Below are positions 14,170-14,750 of a DNA stretch of 14,750 nt, one piece after another. Positions within the stretch are counted from its first letter, which is position 1. Each line of letters opens with the position of its first letter. The translations under genes and the position numbers were made by a program. Below the pieces are notes generated by a model. It ran no database searches. It worked only from the letters and a program-made list of their open reading frames with translations, and was not told where the DNA came from. This DNA comes from Bacteroidaceae bacterium (GTDB lineage: Bacteria > Bacteroidota > Bacteroidia > Bacteroidales > Bacteroidaceae), in the NCBI GenBank assembly GCA_017557475.1, contig JAFYYO010000157.1:1-14750 (forward strand), written 5' to 3'.

Positions 14170-14750
14170 CTATTCGACTTTTGCAGTGGTGAACTTCAGG
14201 CTGCCATTCTTTTGCTTGGTGACGACGAAGACTTGGCGGATGAGGGCGTTGTTCTCGTGGTCGAAGATGCGAGAGGAATCGAAAGCTTGACCCTTGACGC
14301 GCGTCTCGAAATGCAGGTGAATGCCTGTCGCCCTGCCTGTCTGCCCTTCAAGGCCGACTGGATCGCCTGCCTGAAGCCACTGCCCTACCTTGACAAGATT
14401 GCGGGAATGGTGGCTATAGAGCGTCTCTAATCCGTTAGCATGACGCAAAATGACGCAGTTTCCGTAGGCAAAATAAGGTCCAGAAAGAATAACCTCGCCT
14501 GGGAAAGCAGCTCTCGTGGTATCGTTGCCAAAGGTCTTCAAGTCAGTTCCTCCATGATGGCGAGTACCTCCGAAAGGACTGTTCACCTTGGCTCCAGGCA
14601 ACGGATAGCACCACTCCTCGACAGTATAGTTAGCAAAGTTTATCGTGAACTGGTCGCGTTTCTCAAACGGGTCTTTTGCTGCCTCGACCTTCATCACCTG
14701 CCATTCATCAATATCCACAGGGTCGTCCTGAGCCATTATAAATGAAAAAT
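14170..14750 (-). CDS. M23 (LytM-type) metallopeptidase, 5' end outside window
   Basis: A zinc peptidase of family M23, which cuts peptide cross-links of peptidoglycan outside the cytoplasmic membrane. Numbering from the first visible Met (14736), ligands are H61 and D65 in H-H-G-G-T-D-L and H142 in G-I-H140-L-H142-F-E. H110 (Y-S-H-H) and H140 are the catalytic histidines, so the domain (about 45-150) has a complete active site. Residues G-D-P-V-G follow the usual pattern. No in-frame stop lies between 14736 and the window edge. The residues read upstream (S-F-I) plus M-A-Q-D-D look like the end of a signal peptide cleaved before Gln. The true start is therefore probably beyond 14750 and 14736 is an internal Met. 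Convergent with the BspA-like gene, sharing a terminator. Confidence 0.9.
   Translation of the reverse strand, partial: FSFIMAQDDPVDIDEWQVMKVEAAKDPFEKRDQFTINFANYTVEEWCYPLPGAKVNSPFGGTRHHGGTDLKTFGNDTTRAAFPGEVILSGPYFAYGNCVILRHANGLETLYSHHSRNLVKVGQWLQAGDPVGLEGQTGRATGIHLHFETRVKGQAFDSSRIFDHENNALIRQVFVVTKQKNGSLKFTTAKVE

Overview
The window looks like chromosomal DNA of a Bacteroidales bacterium, most likely Prevotella or a close relative. Three lines of evidence point there: several promoters of the Bacteroidetes form (TTTG, about 20 nt, TAnnTTTG); a secreted BspA-type leucine-rich repeat protein ending in a dockerin-like tail (D-I-A-D...V-L-N-x-M-A-G); and a golvesin-domain amidase-like protein of a kind common in Bacteroidales. 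No phage, plasmid, IS, CRISPR or RNA gene was found. The protein genes are ordinary core or cell-surface genes. The unexplained material is mostly in the intergenic DNA.

Layout. 28-291 encodes a small helical protein of unknown function, followed by a 197-nt spacer full of small hairpins and a tandem 35-bp repeat. 489-1034 encodes a PlsC-like acyltransferase. Its stop overlaps by 4 nt the start of 1031-3952, which encodes a large exported protein with a zinc-amidase-like fold split by a golvesin-like domain and followed by Fn3 and a C-terminal domain. 4030-4302 is a small unknown gene behind a 14-nt tandem repeat. The 383-nt gap 4303-4685 holds a 22-nt-period array and an AT-rich palindromic block. 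4686-5678 encodes a metallo-beta-lactamase-fold protein with a Tat-like N-terminus.

5837-7681 (YgiQ-type radical SAM protein) and 7653-8321 (YggS-type PLP homeostasis protein) overlap by 29 nt and should be one operon. A promoter box present in two near-identical copies drives it. 8452-11160 is valS, with its own promoter and a strong intrinsic terminator. It carries a GC-rich in-frame stretch in the editing-domain region that looks like acquired repeat DNA. The 620-nt gap 11161-11780 contains the valS terminator, a second and a third 22-nt-period dyad array, and a GC-rich hairpin cluster between them. 11781-14081 encodes the BspA/dockerin surface protein. A shared bidirectional terminator separates it from a convergent M23 (LytM-type) peptidase gene, whose 5' end lies outside the window.

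The most unusual signal is the recurrence of three short arrays with an exact 22-nt period at two separate intergenic sites. Units inside each array keep their spacing while the arms of their dyads change together. Several proteins (acyltransferase, amidase-like protein, M23 peptidase, BspA protein) concern the envelope or cell surface, but there is no evidence that they form a dedicated system.
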